From positions 122,769 through 186,768 of the forward strand of contig CAVSMM010000003.1 of the NCBI GenBank assembly GCA_963729165.1: a DNA stretch of 64,000 nt, given 5' to 3'. Every line of letters starts with the position of its first letter. The first letter of the stretch is position 1. Source of the stretch: JACCZX01 sp963729165. GTDB taxonomy: Bacteria; Pseudomonadota; Gammaproteobacteria; Burkholderiales; Burkholderiaceae_F. This document shows positions 1 through 10,750 of this stretch, in pieces. Under the pieces are notes generated by a model. It did no database searches. It was not told where the DNA came from and was given only the letters and a program-made list of their open reading frames with translations. The position numbers and the translations under genes are program-made.

Positions 1-660
1 GATAAGAATCGGCTCGCGCAAGCTGAAGCCGAGAGTGGGCGCGAGCGCGCGCGGGTCGTTGAGTTGCAGCGACAAGCCCTTGACGCGCAGCTGCGTTCCT
101 TGCAGGCGCAAATAGAGCCGCACTTTCTATTCAATACGCTCGCCAACGTTGTCAGCCTGATCGACAGCGCGCCCGACAATGCGCGGCTGATGCTGGAGCG
201 CTTGATCGACCTGCTGCGTGCCTCGCTGGCGGCCAGTCGTAGCGAGCACACGACGCTTGGTCATGAAACCGCGCTGATTGCGGCCTATCTGGATATCCTG
301 CGGATCAGAATGGGCGAGCGGCTCTCGTACACCATCGACGTCCCGCCTGACCTTATGAGTGCACATATTCCACCGCTGTCGCTGCAGCCGCTGGTCGAGA
401 ACTCGGTCAAGCACGGACTCGAGCCCAAGCTTGAAGGCGGCCGAGTGCAGCTGGTCGCGCGATTAGATGGCGACGCGTTATTGGTTGATGTCGAAGACGA
501 CGGCCTCGGGTTTCCTTCTAACGCGGGCGGCGGTGTCGGCCTTACCAACTTGCGAGAGCGGATCGCGTCGCTCTACGGCGAGCGCGGACAGCTCGTCGTC
601 GAAGCGCTGGCGCGCGGAACGCGCGTGCGGATGACGATCCCGTTAGTGCAGCAGGCATGA
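1..660 (+). CDS. LytS/YehU-type sensor histidine kinase, C-terminal part (cut by left edge)
   Basis: Sensor kinase of the His_kinase/LytS class, which passes phosphate to the LytTR regulator that follows. The frame is open to base 1, so the N-terminal sensor and membrane part is missing. Visible in order: a coiled stretch rich in Glu, Arg and Gln, the phosphoacceptor motif QIEPHFLFNTLANV with His next to PHFLFN, then an ATPase domain with the N-box LVENSVKHG and a G-box DDGLGF followed by GVGLTNLRERI. It ends in an ATGA overlap with the regulator, so the two are translationally coupled. The family is clear; the signal sensed cannot be told because the sensor domain is absent. Confidence 0.9.
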   Translation, partial: DKNRLAQAEAESGRERARVVELQRQALDAQLRSLQAQIEPHFLFNTLANVVSLIDSAPDNARLMLERLIDLLRASLAASRSEHTTLGHETALIAAYLDILRIRMGERLSYTIDVPPDLMSAHIPPLSLQPLVENSVKHGLEPKLEGGRVQLVARLDGDALLVDVEDDGLGFPSNAGGGVGLTNLRERIASLYGERGQLVVEALARGTRVRMTIPLVQQA

Positions 661-1425
661 AGGCGATCATCGCGGACGATGAGCCGCACCTGGCCCAGTA
701 TCTGCGCGACAAGCTTGCAAAGCTGTGGCCCGAGCTGCAGATCGTGGCAATGGCCGACAGCGGTCCGGCAGCGGCGGCTGCGATTGCCGAACACGCGCCG
801 GACATCGCGTTTCTCGATATCCGCATGCCGGGTGCGACCGGGCTGCAGGTCGCGGAAAAGCTCGGGCGAGGCACCCATGTCGTGTTCGTTACCGCGTACG
901 ACCAGTACGCGCTCGACGCATTCGAGCGTGACGCGGTCGACTACCTGTTGAAGCCGGTCACCGACGAACGGCTCAGCCGCACCATCGAAAAATTGAAAGC
1001 GGGCGCTGCCGTCGCGCAATCTTGCGCCGTTGCTGCAGCAACTGACTGAGCATCTGGCCGGCACGAGCACGGCACGGCACCTGCGCTGGATTCGCGCCAG
1101 CAAGCGCTGCGCTGACGGCGATATCACGCAGCAGATTCCGGTTGCCGACGTGCAGTATTTCCAGGCCGATGACAAATACACCTGCGTCTTCGCGCGCGAG
1201 GGGTCCGAGCTCACCGAGTGGCTGATCCGCGTGCCGTTGTCAGAGCTGGGCGAGCAGCTCAATCCCGATGACTTCGCACAGATTCACCGTTCGGTCATCG
1301 TCAATTTAAATGCTGTGGCCGCCACGCGCCGGGATCTGGGCGGCAAGCTGTACGTCCGGATGCGCGACACAGCGCGCGAGCTGCCGGTGTCGAGGCAGTA
1401 TGTCCATCTGTTTCGCCAGATGTGA
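657..1425 (+). CDS. LytR/AlgR-family response regulator (receiver + LytTR DNA-binding domain), frameshifted
   Basis: DNA-binding response regulator partner of the upstream LytS-type kinase. The N-terminal receiver has the acidic pair ADDEPH, phosphoacceptor Asp in FLDIRMPG, the switch region VTAYDQYALDAF and the conserved Lys in LLKPVT. The C-terminal LytTR domain carries VQYFQADDKYT and the typical end IHRSVIVNLNAV followed by LPVSRQYV. One frameshift near 1018-1028 separates the domains; read across it the linker becomes LAPLLQQLTEHLAG, which restores a normal protein of about 255 residues. Starts four bases inside the kinase gene. Confidence 0.9.
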
Positions 1426-1445
1426 GAGAGGCGCTCCTCGTGTAC

Positions 1446-1462
1446 GCGACCCTGCGGGTCGC
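1446..1462 (+). terminator. GC-rich hairpin after the LytTR gene
   Basis: GCGACCC, a 3-base loop, then GGGTCGC: a perfect 7-bp stem 20 bases after the LytTR stop codon. There is no T tract, so it may be a weak or Rho-assisted terminator, or just a stable hairpin. Confidence 0.35.
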
Positions 1463-1587
1463 ACGTGCACTCGTCGCGACTAGCTAGGCGCGCTGCCTTC
1501 GGAGCCGCCGCGCGTGCGCGCGCAGTACAACAGCAGGGGATGACTGCCTGCGATCGCCGCGTTTTCGAGCATCGCTGAGAGTCTTTC

Positions 1588-1593
1588 TACAAT
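1588..1593 (+). promoter_or_regulatory. Candidate -10 element (TACAAT) for fmt
   Basis: TACAAT lies only 5 bases before the fmt ATG, so if used the transcript would be leaderless or nearly so. No convincing -35 hexamer is seen, and no Shine-Dalgarno sequence precedes the ATG, which fits a leaderless start. The same CTACAATCGC string recurs at 17090-17099 ahead of metH. Confidence 0.35.
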
Positions 1594-1598
1594 CGCGC

Positions 1599-2602
1599 AT
1601 GAAAATTGTCTTTGCCGGCACGCCGGACTTCGCGGCGGCCGCTTTGGACGCGATCGTAAGCACGGCCGGGGACGCAGGCTGGACCGTGCCACTGGTACTG
1701 ACTCAGCCGGATCGGCCTGCCGGGCGCGGAATGAAGACGCAAGCGAGCCCGGTCAAGCAGCTCGCGGTATCGCACGGTATTGAGGTTGATACACCGCCCT
1801 CACTGCGCAAAGGGGAGGCGGCTGCGACCGCGCAGGCACGGCTTAGGGCCGTCGCTCCCGACGTGCTGGTGGTCGCCGCTTATGGCTTGATCTTGCCGCC
1901 TGAAGTTCTCGGCATCCCGCGTGGATTGCGCCCTGGCGTGGCATCCGAAGCTATCCGCTTTAAACATCCATGCTTCGTTGTTGCCGCGCTGGCGCGGTGC
2001 GGCGCCGGTCGCACGTGCGATCGAGGCGGGCGACACTGAAACTGGCATCACGATCATGCAGATGGACGCCGGCCTCGACACCGGGCCGATGCTGGCCGCT
2101 GAGAAAGTCGCGATCGCGCCGGACGACACCACTGCCACTCTGACTGCGCGCCTTGCGCGGCTCGGCGCACGCCTGATCGTCGATGCGCTGCGACGTATCG
2201 ACACGCTGGTGGCCACACCGCAACCCGATGGCGCCACTTACGCGGCGAAGCTTTCAAAGTCGGAGGCGTGGCTCGATTGGTCGCAGCCAGCGGCCGAACT
2301 CGAGCGCAAGGTCCGCGCGTTCGATCCGTTTCCGGTGGCGTCGAGCACGCTCGGCGGTTCGACGGTTCGCATCTGGCGCGCACACGTTAGCGCGGGCCCG
2401 CCTGCGTCGCAGGGCGATGTAGGGGTTGTTAAAGCGGCCGATGCTTCCGGCGTCCGCGTTGGGTGCGGTTCCGGTGAGCTCGTGATTACCGAGCTGCAGC
2501 GCGCCAGCGGCAAGCGGGTGACAGCGCGCGAATTTGTCAGCGGATCTCTGATCAAAGCCGGCGATCGATTCGTCAGCGCTCATCAGGCTTGCGCCCGAGT
2601 GA
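1599..2602 (+). CDS. fmt: Methionyl-tRNA formyltransferase, frameshifted
   Basis: Formylates the methionine on initiator tRNA using 10-formyltetrahydrofolate, in the cytoplasm. The N terminus MKIVFAGTPDFAA and VVAAYGLILP are typical of Fmt. After a frameshift near 1925 the active-site segment follows as NIHASLLPRWRGAAPVARAI, then GITIMQMDAGLDTGPML (the usual MxxxLDTGxxL motif), YAAKLSKSEAWLDW, and a C-terminal OB-fold part ending near ELQRASGKRVTAREF. The exact end is uncertain: a second small shift would give a stop at 2600-2602 overlapping the GTG of rsmB. About 330 residues, normal for the family. fmt followed by rsmB is a widely conserved pair. Confidence 0.93.
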
Positions 2603-3931
2603 ACAGCTGTCGAGTCCCCCGCGCTGGCCGATGTGCTGCGGCACGCGGCCGATGCCTGGCAATCATTTCGCTCGGGCCGCTCGCTCGACCGCGCACTGCA
2701 GCGGCGCTCGCGGACCGCCCGGAGCTGAGGCCGGCGGTGCAGGAGCGATTTACACCGCAGTTCGCCATCTGGCAGCGGTCGAGCGAATCGTCGAGCGTCT
2801 CGCGGCGCGTCCTCCCGCGCCGAGCGTGGCGGCGCTGCTGGCGGTAGCGCTCGCTCAGTTGCAGCGCGATTCGTATGCGCCGCATACGGTTGTCGACCAG
2901 GCGGTGCGCGCCGTGCAGCAATCGGGACAAGCATCGGCGGCTTCCGGCTTCGTCAACGCCGTTTTGCGCAACTTCTTGCGTCAGCGTGAGGCGTTACTGG
3001 CCGAGCTGCAGAGCGATGCGAGCGTGCGATACAACCTTCCGCGTGGTGGATCGAACGTTTGCGCAGCGAGTATCCGGATGACTGGAGTCGATCGCCGAGT
3101 CGCAGCAACAGCTGCCGCCGCTCGTGCTGCGCGTCAACGCCAGGCGCACCTGCGTTCGAGGCTTACCTGGCGCGGCTTGGCGCAGCTGGGCATCGACGCG
3201 ACGCGCGTCGGTGCGCACGCGGTCTGGCTGCATCAGCCGCGGCCGGTGGCCGACGATTCCCGGCTTTTGGCGACGGCGACGTGTCGGTCCAGGACGCCGG
3301 GGCGCAGCTCGCCGCGCCTGGCTCGACGCGAAGCCCGGCATGCGCGTGCTCGATGCGTGTGCTGCGCCGGGCGGCAAGACCGCGCATCTGGCGCGAACTC
3401 GGCGCCACCGACTGTCACTGCGGTCGAAGTCGATGCCGAACGCGCTCAGCGCATCGCTGACAATCTGCGTCGCGGCCGCTTAAGCGCACGCGTGCTGCGT
3501 GGGTGATGCGGCCCGTCCGGACACCTGGATCGCAGCCAGCGGCGGCAGCTCGATTTGACCGGATCCTGCTCGACGCGCCGTGCACCGCCTCGGGCATCGT
3601 GCGGCGCCACCCGGACATTCCTTGGTTGCGCCGACCGGCTGATGTTGCGCAATTGGCAACGGTGCAGCGCGAATTGCTGGACGCTTTATGGCCGCTGCTA
3701 GAGGTGGGTGGTAGGTTGCTTTACGTCGTCTGCTCGCTGTTTCCGGAGGAAGGGCGCGAGCAGATTGCGCGCTTCGGCGAGCGGCAACCTGAGGCGCGCC
3801 AATGCACCTGCCGGCGCGCTGTTGCTGCCGGTGTCGGTCGCTGAACCGGGCCGTGGCCGCGTGGCACGGGTTCGGAGCTGCCGACGCTGCACGACGGCTT
3901 CTTCTACGCTTTGCTTGAAAAGACCGGATGA
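2599..3931 (+). CDS. rsmB: 16S rRNA m5C967 methyltransferase RsmB (Sun), heavily frameshifted
   Basis: SAM-dependent enzyme that methylates cytosine 967 of 16S rRNA. The coding sequence hops between all three frames at least seven times, but the reconstructed order is right: a NusB-like N-terminal domain (AIYTAVRHLAAVERIV, VNAVLRNFLRQRE), then the SAM-binding motif VLDACAAPGGKTAHL, the VEVDAERAQRI segment, the catalytic LLDAPCTASGIVRRHPDI (PC motif), and YVVCSLFPEEGREQI, which holds the second catalytic Cys. A GTG at 2599 is the likely start. The stop TGA at 3929-3931 overlaps the ATG of the next gene. The density of shifts in a housekeeping gene argues for consensus error rather than decay. 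Confidence 0.88.
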
Positions 3932-4545
3932 AACCGATCATCACGCCAAGGCTTGCGGCGGCACTTCTGGCATGGCCGCTGTGGCTTGCTGTCGGCTCAT
4001 TGTCTTCGCGCCGTCGTGCGCTTCGGCCGACGAGCGGATCGGCGTCATGGCGGCGGCGCTCGAGCCCGCGCGCGATGCGCAAAACGGTCGGCGATGCGTG
4101 CTGCTCAATGCCACGTTCGAATTCGAGCTGCCGCAGGCGCTCGAGGAGGCGGTCCAAAAGGGCATCGCGCTGTACTTCAACATCGAGTTCGAGCTGTTTC
4201 GCAAGCGCTGGTACTGGTTCGATCGCAAGGTCGCTTCGAGCACGCTGACGTACCGCCTGTCGTACAGTCCGCTGACGCGGCAGTACCGACTGGCGCGCGG
4301 CGGACTGTCGCAGTCGTTCGAGTCGCTCGACGAGGCGCTCGCGCTGCTGAAAAGCGTGCGCAACTGGAAGGTGGTCGACAAGAGCGCTGCTTAGTCCGCG
4401 CGACGACTACGACGCCCAGGTGCGCATGCGGCTCGATGTCAACCAGCTGCCAAAGCCGTTCCAGGTCAACGCGATCACCAGCCGCGAGTGGACGCTGGCG
4501 TCCGACTGGCGCGAAGTGCCGGTGCACGGCCGAACTGCTCGCTGA
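3928..4545 (+). CDS. DUF4390 family exported protein, frameshifted
   Basis: Protein of unknown function found between rsmB and ntrY in many Betaproteobacteria. It starts with a signal-peptide-like segment (MKPIITPRLAAALLAW, then a cleavage-like PSCASA). The body has the family features LNATFEFELPQALEEA, GIALYFNIEFELFRKRWYW and YRLSYSPLTRQYRLARG, then WKVVDKSAL and LDVNQLPKPFQVNAI. Two frameshifts are needed, near 4000 and near 4385. After the second, the frame ends with TGA at 4543-4545. The overlap with rsmB and position ahead of the NtrY kinase suggest one transcript. Its periplasmic location is inferred from the signal sequence only. Confidence 0.8.
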
Positions 4546-4553
4546 ACGCTCCG

Positions 4554-6948
4554 ATGAAATATGTCGCGAGCAGCAGGCTGGCGCACATGATGCCTCGCGC
4601 GCTTGCGCTACGGCCTGCTGGCCGCGCTTGCGGTCGGGCGTGCTGCTGTTCCTGCTGGCGTCGGCCAGCGGCAACACCGCGTTCTTCGAGCGCAACTATC
4701 CGCTGCTGCTCGGCATCAACGGCGTGATCGCGGCGCTGCTGTTCGTGCTGGTGCTGGCGCTGGTTCGGCGGCTGGTGCAAGCGGCTGCGCGCCAAGCAGT
4801 TCGGCGCGCGGATGATGATGCGGTTCACGGTCGCGTTCGCGCTGATGGGCGTGCTGCCGGGCGTGCTGATCTACGTCGTGTCGACGCAGTTCCTGTCGCG
4901 CTCGATCGAGTCGTGGTTCGACGTGCGCGTCGACCGGGCGCTCGACTCCGGCCTGACGCTCGGACGCGCCGCGCTCGACAACCTGAAGGACGACGTCAGC
5001 GGCAAGGCGCGCAGTTGGGCGCTCGAGCTCTCGGACGTGCCGGAGTCGCGCAGCTGTCGCAGCTGAACCGGTTGCGCGAGCAGGGCGGCATTCAGGAGGC
5101 GCTGCTGGTGACCGGCAACGGACAGTTGATCGGAGCCAGCGGTTCGCAGTTGTCCGAGCTGGTGCCCGAGGTTCCGTCGCAGCACGAGCTGCGCCAGGCG
5201 CGCACGCAGCGCATGTTCGCGACGATCGAAGGCGAGGCAGGCGCAGTCGAGGCGCGCCAGGGGTTGCGCGCGCGCGTGATCGTTCCGATACCCGCGCCGG
5301 CGTCCTTGGTTGCCACGCAACGCGTCTTCGGCGACATCGGGGACGCGTGCGCGACGACGCCAAGGCCGGATCGGCTTTCGCCGGCATCGTCCCGCCCGAG
5401 CGAGACCCGCTTCCTGCAGCTGATCCAGCCGGTGCCGCCGTCGATTGCAGCCAATGCCGAGGCGCTGCAGAACGGGTATCGCGAGTACCAGGAACTGTCG
5501 CTGGCGCGCAGGGGCTGCAGACGATCTACGGCCTGACGCTGACCCTGACGCTGCTGCTGTCGGTCTTCGCGGCGATCGCATCGAGCGTTCTGCTGGCGAG
5601 CTCGATGACCGCGCCGCTGCTGCAAGTCGCCGAAGGCACGAAGGCGGTGGCCGAGGGCAACTATCGACAGGTGCGCGAGTTTCCGGGCAACGACGAGCTG
5701 AACCTGCTGACGCAGTCGTTCAACGCGATGACGCGCCAGCTGACCGAGGCGCGCGACAAGTCGAAACCAAGCAGCGCGAGGTCGAGAACGCGAAGACTTA
5801 CCTCGAGCGCGTGCTCGCCAACCTGTCGGCCGGCGTCGTCGTGCTGAACAAGGACTTTCGCCTCGTCACGGCCAACCACGGCGCCTCCCGCATCCTCGGG
5901 TTACCCGTTGCTGCAGCAGGCCGGCCGGCCGCTGCGCGAGATCGATCCCGCGCTGTCGGCCGCGCTCGCGACCGCGTTCGCCGACCACGCGCTGGCGGCG
6001 TCGCCCAAGGATTCGTGGCAGCAGCAGGTCGAGGTCAAGCGCGCGCCGGCAGCGTCGCGCCCGAGTTCAACAAGGTCGCAAGCCGAACGCAGCGGGCGAG
6101 CCGCTGATGCTGCTGGCGCGCGGGTCGCGCCTGCCGCTCGACGACGGGCTCGGCTACGTCGTGGTGTTCGACGACATCACGCAGGTCATCTCGGCGCAGC
6201 GCGCGGTGGCCTGGGGCGAGGTCGCGCGGCGCCTGGCGCACGAGATCAAGAATCCGCTGACGCCGATCCAGCTCGCGGCCGAGCGCCTGCAGATGAAGCT
6301 GATCGAGAAGCTGTCGCGGCCGGACGCGGACGTGCTGAAGCGCGGCACCTCGACGATCGTCAACCAGGTGGCCGCGATGAAGCGCATGGTCGACGACTTC
6401 CGCGACTACGCGCGCGTGCCGCCGGCGCGGCTGTCGCCGCTCGACCTGAACACGCTGGTCGAGGAGGTCGCGGCGCTTTACGGTGCGGAAGCCGGCACCG
6501 GCGCGATCCAGCTATCGCTGCGTCGCCGGACTGCCGCTGATCGACGGCGATGCCACCCAGCTGCGCCAGGTGATTCACAACCTGCTCGCCAACGCGCAGG
6601 ACGCGCTGGCCGGGCGGCCCGATGCGCGCATTCGTCGTGCGCACCGAGCTGGTCGAGATCGAAGAGGCCAGCACCAAGGCGCGCGCGGTGCGCCTGGCCG
6701 TGGAGGACAACGGGCCGGGTTTCGCGGCGAATATACTGCGCCGTGCGTTCGAGCCTTATGTCACGACCAAGCCGAGCGGCACCGGTCTGGGACTCGCGAT
6801 GGTGAAGAAGATCGTCGACGAGCACGGCGCCCGCATCGAAGTCGTCAACCGCAGTGGCGACGCGGGCAAAGCGGGCGGAGCGATCGTGACGATCGTCTTC
6901 CGGCGGCTCGCCGAAGTCAGCGCGGCGCCGGCGCTTTACGCGGCGTAG
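4554..6948 (+). CDS. ntrY: NtrY-like membrane sensor histidine kinase, frameshifted
   Basis: Membrane sensor kinase of the NtrY family. Reconstructed order: two N-terminal membrane segments (LLLGINGVIAALLFVLVLAL; MRFTVAFALMGVLPGVLIYV), a periplasmic sensor region, a further membrane segment (LTLTLLLSVFAAIASSVL), HAMP (ASSMTAPLLQVAEGTKAVAEG), PAS (VLANLSAGVVVLNKDF), then HisKA with phosphoacceptor VARRLAHEIKNPLTPIQLAA, N-box HNLLANAQDAL, and G-boxes VEDNGPGF and GTGLGLAMVKKIVDEHG. About ten single-base shifts break the frame. Start chosen at the ATG at 4554; no good ribosome site is seen, so the true start may differ. It forms a pair with the regulator 70 bases downstream. Confidence 0.88.
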
Positions 6949-7018
6949 CACATTTCGCCTGTCGCTGTCGCGCGGCGTAAGCTGGCGTACTCATTTGCAG
7001 GCAGCTTGTTGATCGGTC

Positions 7019-7811
7019 ATGGCTAACATCCTCGTCGTCGACGACGAAATCGGCATCCGCGAACTGCTATCCGAGATCCTGTCCGACGAGGGCCATGCGG
7101 TGATCACGGCCGAAAACGCTGCGGCCGCGCGCTCCGCGCGCAGCCGCGAACAGCTGGACCTCGTGCTGCTCGACATCTGGATGCCCGACACCGACGGCGT
7201 CACGCTGCTCAAGGAGTGGGCGTCGACCGGCCAGCTGACGATGCCGGTCATCATGATGTCCGGCCACGCCACGATCGACACCGCGGTCGAAGCCACGCGC
7301 TTCGGCGCGCTCGAGTTCCTGGAGAAGCCGATCGCGATGGCGCGCCTGCTGTCCGCGGTGCGCAACGGCCTGGAGCGCGGCCGGGTGATGCGCAACCTGC
7401 GGCATGGCGGTGCCCGCTGCGCTCACTGCCGTCGCCTGCGCCGGCCGCTGCTGCCCGCCGAAGCCGACAGCGCGGCGGCCACGCGCGCAGAGGTCGCTCG
7501 AGCCGAGCGAGCACAACGGCGTCGCGCTCGACCAGCCGCTGCGCGATGCGCGCGACCAGTTCGAGCGCGTCTACTTCGAGTACCACCTGGCGCGCGAGAG
7601 CTTCAGCATGACGCGCGTCGCCGATCGCGCCGGGCTCGAGCGCACGCACCTGTATCGCAAGCTCAAGCAGCTCGGCATCGAGCTGGCGCGCGGCGCGCGG
7701 CGCGACGAGCGGTCGCCCGACGAACGCGCCGGCGCGCACGAGGTGCCGCCGGCGCGCAACGAGCCGCCGGTCTACTCTCAACGCAGCGCCACGATTACGA
7801 CGACTAGATAA
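7019..7811 (+). CDS. NtrX-like response regulator without an AAA+ domain (receiver + Fis-type HTH)
   Basis: Response regulator partner of NtrY. The receiver (residues 1 to about 120) has VVDDEIGIRELL, phosphoacceptor Asp in LLDIWMPDTDG, MMSGHATIDTAVEA and Lys in EFLEKPI. After a frameshift near 7400 comes a short linker and a Fis-type helix-turn-helix resembling the end of NtrX (LRDARDQFERVYFEYHLA, then RVADRAGLERTHLYRKLKQLG). Classical NtrX has a sigma-54-activating AAA+ domain of about 230 residues between these parts. Here there is room for only about 35 residues, so it cannot act as a sigma-54 activator. Total about 263 residues with a polar tail. Function in detail is unknown. Confidence 0.82.
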
Positions 7812-7837
7812 CGGCGCCTGCTCGCCCGCGCGGTTCC

Positions 7838-9252
7838 ATGAAGATCATCATCGTCGGCGCCGGCCGGGTCGGCTCGTCGGTCGCCGAAGCGCTGGTCTCC
7901 GAGGCCAACGACATCACCGTCATCGACACCGACGGCGCGCGCGTGGCGGAACTGCAGAACCGCTTCGACCTGCGCGGGCTGGTCGGCAATGCCGCGCTGC
8001 CGTCGACGCTGCAGCAGGCGGCGCGGCGCGATGCCGACATGCTGATCGCCGTCACGGCGGGCGACGAGACCAACCTCGTGGCCTGCAAGATCGCCGCCGA
8101 TCTGTACAACATCCCGACGCGCATCGCGCGCGTGCGCAACATCGAGCTGCAGCAGCATCCGAACCTGATCGGCGAGAGGCGGCTTTCGCGCGACCGCACG
8201 TGATCTTTCCCGAGCAGACCGTCACCGACTACCTGCTGAAGCTGATCGAGTTTCCGGAGGCGCTGCAGGTGCTCGAGTTCGCCGAGGGCGCGCCAGCCTG
8301 ATCGCGGTGCGCGCGTTCGCCGGCGGGCCGCTGGTGTCGCATCCGATCAAGGACCTGCGCCGGCACATCCCGAAGGTCGACACGCGCATCGTCGCGATCT
8401 TCCGCGACGACGCCAGCGTCCGCGTCGACGGCGACACGATGGTCCAGCCGGGAGACGAGGTGTTCTTCCTGGCGGCGACGCGCAACATCCGCGCGGTGAT
8501 GAGCGAGCTGCGGCGCATGGACAAGCCGGTGCGCACGCGTGATGATCGCCGGCGGCGGCAACATCGGGCTGCGGCTCGCGCGCGCGCTGACACCGGCGAA
8601 GGGCTCGACGTGGCGCAGCGGTTCAACGTCAAGATCATCGAGGCCAACAAGCGGCGCGCCGAGTCGCTGGCGCAGCAGACTGCCGTCCGACGTGCTGGTG
8701 CTGCACGGCGACGCCACCGACGAGGACCTGCTGACCCAGGAAGGCGTTGCCGACGCCGACCTGTTCATCGCGCTGACCAACGACGACGAGAACAACATCA
8801 TGAGCTCGCTGCTCGCCAAGCGGCTCGGTGCGCGCCGGACGATCGCGCTGATCAACCGCAAGAGCTACGGCGATCTGATGCAGGGCGGGCAGATCGACAT
8901 CGCGATTTCGCCGTCCTACGCCACGCTGTCGGCGCTGCTGCGCTTTGTCCGACGCGGCGACGTGGTGGCGGCGCACAGCCTGCGCCGCGGCGCCGCCGAG
9001 GCGCTCGAACTGATCGTGCACGGCGACGCGCGAACCTCGCGCGTCATCGGCAAGACGATCGAGCAGATCGAGATGCCGCGCGGCGCGACGATCGGCGCGA
9101 TCGTGCGCGGGCAGGGCGACCAGGCGCAGGTGCTGATGGCGCACCACGACGTGGTGATCCAGGCCGAGGACCACCTGATCGTGTTCGTCGAGAACAAGCG
9201 GCTGATCCCGCGCGTCGAGAAGCTGTTCACCGTCGGGCTGGGGTTTTTCTAG
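7838..9252 (+). CDS. trkA: Trk potassium uptake regulatory protein TrkA, frameshifted
   Basis: Peripheral NAD-binding subunit that gates the TrkH potassium channel. Two RCK repeats are seen: the first Rossmann start is MKIIIVGAGRVGSSVAEAL with VIDTDGARV, the second IAGGGNIGLRLARAL. Each is followed by a TrkA-C domain (VRAFAGGPLVSHPIKDL; ARTSRVIGKTIEQIEMP). The frame breaks at least four times (near 8175, 8295, 8540 and 8685), and reading across gives a normal protein of about 470 residues. It lies 27 bases after the NtrX-like gene. TrkH, its usual neighbour, is displaced by the TRAP operon to 13453. Confidence 0.92.
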
Positions 9253-9312
9253 TAGATGCTGCACTGCGGCGCGAGGCGACTGGTTGGGACTTACGCGAAG
9301 TCGTCGCGGTTC

Positions 9313-9341
9313 GTCACAGCGGGCCGCGCTTTCAATAGAAT
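9313..9341 (+). promoter_or_regulatory. Candidate sigma-70 promoter for the TRAP operon
   Basis: GTCACA, 17 bases, then TAGAAT (9336-9341). Four of six -35 and five of six -10 positions match consensus. It would give a leader of about 115 bases ahead of dctP, which has a clear AAGGAGA ribosome site at 9452-9458. Confidence 0.45.
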
Positions 9342-9462
9342 GCGTGGCTGCGGCATCGTCTTGCGACTCCAGTTGCCGCTTGCCAGGAATCAAGCGCTTT
9401 GACAACCGGCCGTGGAAGTCGCACGAGTTTTACAACGATAGTTGCATTACCAAGGAGACCTT

Positions 9463-10640
9463 ATGAACTTTCTCAAGAACAAAAGACGCGCAGAAGGACG
9501 CAGCGCCGTCAGTCGGAATCGCCGCAAGTTTCTTTCGGGCGCGGCGGGCGCGCGGTGCGGCAGCGCTCGGCTTCCCGATGGTCGCGAAAGGCCAGACGAC
9601 GCCGATTGCGATGCGCTGGCAGAGCACCTGGCCGGCGAAGGACATCTTTCACGAGTACGCCACTCGACTTCGCCAAGAAGGTCAACGACATGACCGGCGG
9701 CGAACTGAAGATCGAGGTGCTGCCGGCCGGCGCGGTCGTGCCGGCGTTCGGGCTGCTCGATGCGGTCAACAAGGGCACGCTCGACGGCGGCCACGGCGTG
9801 CTCGTCTACCAGTACGGCAAGCAGAACGCGCTGGCGCTCTGGGGCTCGGGCCCGGCGTTCGGCATGGACGCCAACATGCTGCTGGCCTGGCACAAGTACG
9901 GCGGCGGCAAGGAACTGCTGGCCAAGCTCTACAAGTCGATCAACGCGAACGTCGTGTCGTTCCCGTACGGTCCGATGCCGACGCAGCCGCTCGGCTGGTT
10001 CAAGAAGCCGATCACCAAAGCCGAGGATTTCAAGGGCCTGAAGTTCCGCACGGTCGGCTCTGCGATCGACGTGTTCACCGGCATGGGCGCTGCGGTCAAC
10101 GCGCTGCCCGGCGGCGAGATCGTTCCGGCGATGGACCGCGGCCTGCTCGACGCGGCCGAATTCAACAACGCGACCTCGGACCGCATTCTCGGCTTCCCGG
10201 ACGTGTCGAAGGTCTGCATGCTGCAGAGCTTTCACCAGAACGCCGAGCAGTTCGAGATCATGTTCAACAAGACCGAAGTACGACGCGCTGCCGGCCAAGA
10301 TGAGGGCGATCATCGACAACGCGGTCGAGGCGGCATCGGCCGACATGTCCTGGAAGGCGGTCGACCGCTACTCGAAGGACTACATCGAGATGCAGACCAA
10401 GGACAGAGGTGAAGTTCTACAAGACGCCGGACGGCCGTGCTGCAGCAGCAGCTCGACTGCGTAGGACCAGGTCGCGGCGAAGAAGTCGGCGGAGAACCCG
10501 CTGTTCAAGGAGATCGCAGCGATCGCAGGGCTTTCGCGGAGCGCGCGGTGCGCTGGGATCTCGATACCAACGTCAACCGCCGCATGGCGTACCACCATTA
10601 CTTTGGACAAAGTCGCGGCGCGGCACCGAAGAAGGCTTAA
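9463..10640 (+). CDS. dctP: TRAP transporter solute-binding protein (DctP family), frameshifted
   Basis: Periplasmic binding protein of a tripartite ATP-independent transporter, most likely for an organic acid. The N terminus has a Tat-like signal: SRNRRKFLSGAAGA followed by a hydrophobic run and AKGQTTPIAMRW. The mature part shows WPAKDIFHEYA, VNDMTGGELKIEVLPAGAVV, FKGLKFRTVGSAIDVFTGMG (the region with the TRAP ligand-binding Arg) and LPGGEIVPAMDRGLLDAAEF. Shifts occur near 9550, 9665, 10280, 10410 and 10480. The last frame ends AFAERAVRWDLDTNVNRRMA and stops at 10640, giving about 390 residues. The substrate cannot be told from sequence alone. Confidence 0.9.
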
Positions 10641-10660
10641 CCGATCGTCTGCAGTCGATG

Positions 10661-10693
10661 AAAACCATCCGGCGCATGCCGGATGGTTTTTAT
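10661..10693 (+). terminator. Strong intrinsic terminator between dctP and dctQ
   Basis: AAAACCATCCGGC, loop GCAT, GCCGGATGGTTTT: a perfect 13-bp stem ending in TTTT followed by TA. It sits 20 bases after the dctP stop and before dctQ, so it should cut back expression of the membrane subunits relative to the binding protein. Confidence 0.85.
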
Positions 10694-10750
10694 CATGATG
10701 CACTAGGCAGTGGAGCGGTCGACACTGACGGCGGCCAGCGGGAGAGGGCT

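Noticed and set aside
3953..5536. Open frame of 527 codons on the plus strand
   Set aside because: Runs across DUF4390 and the start of ntrY in mostly the wrong frame, with Arg-rich low-complexity translation. Only short pieces match the true proteins.
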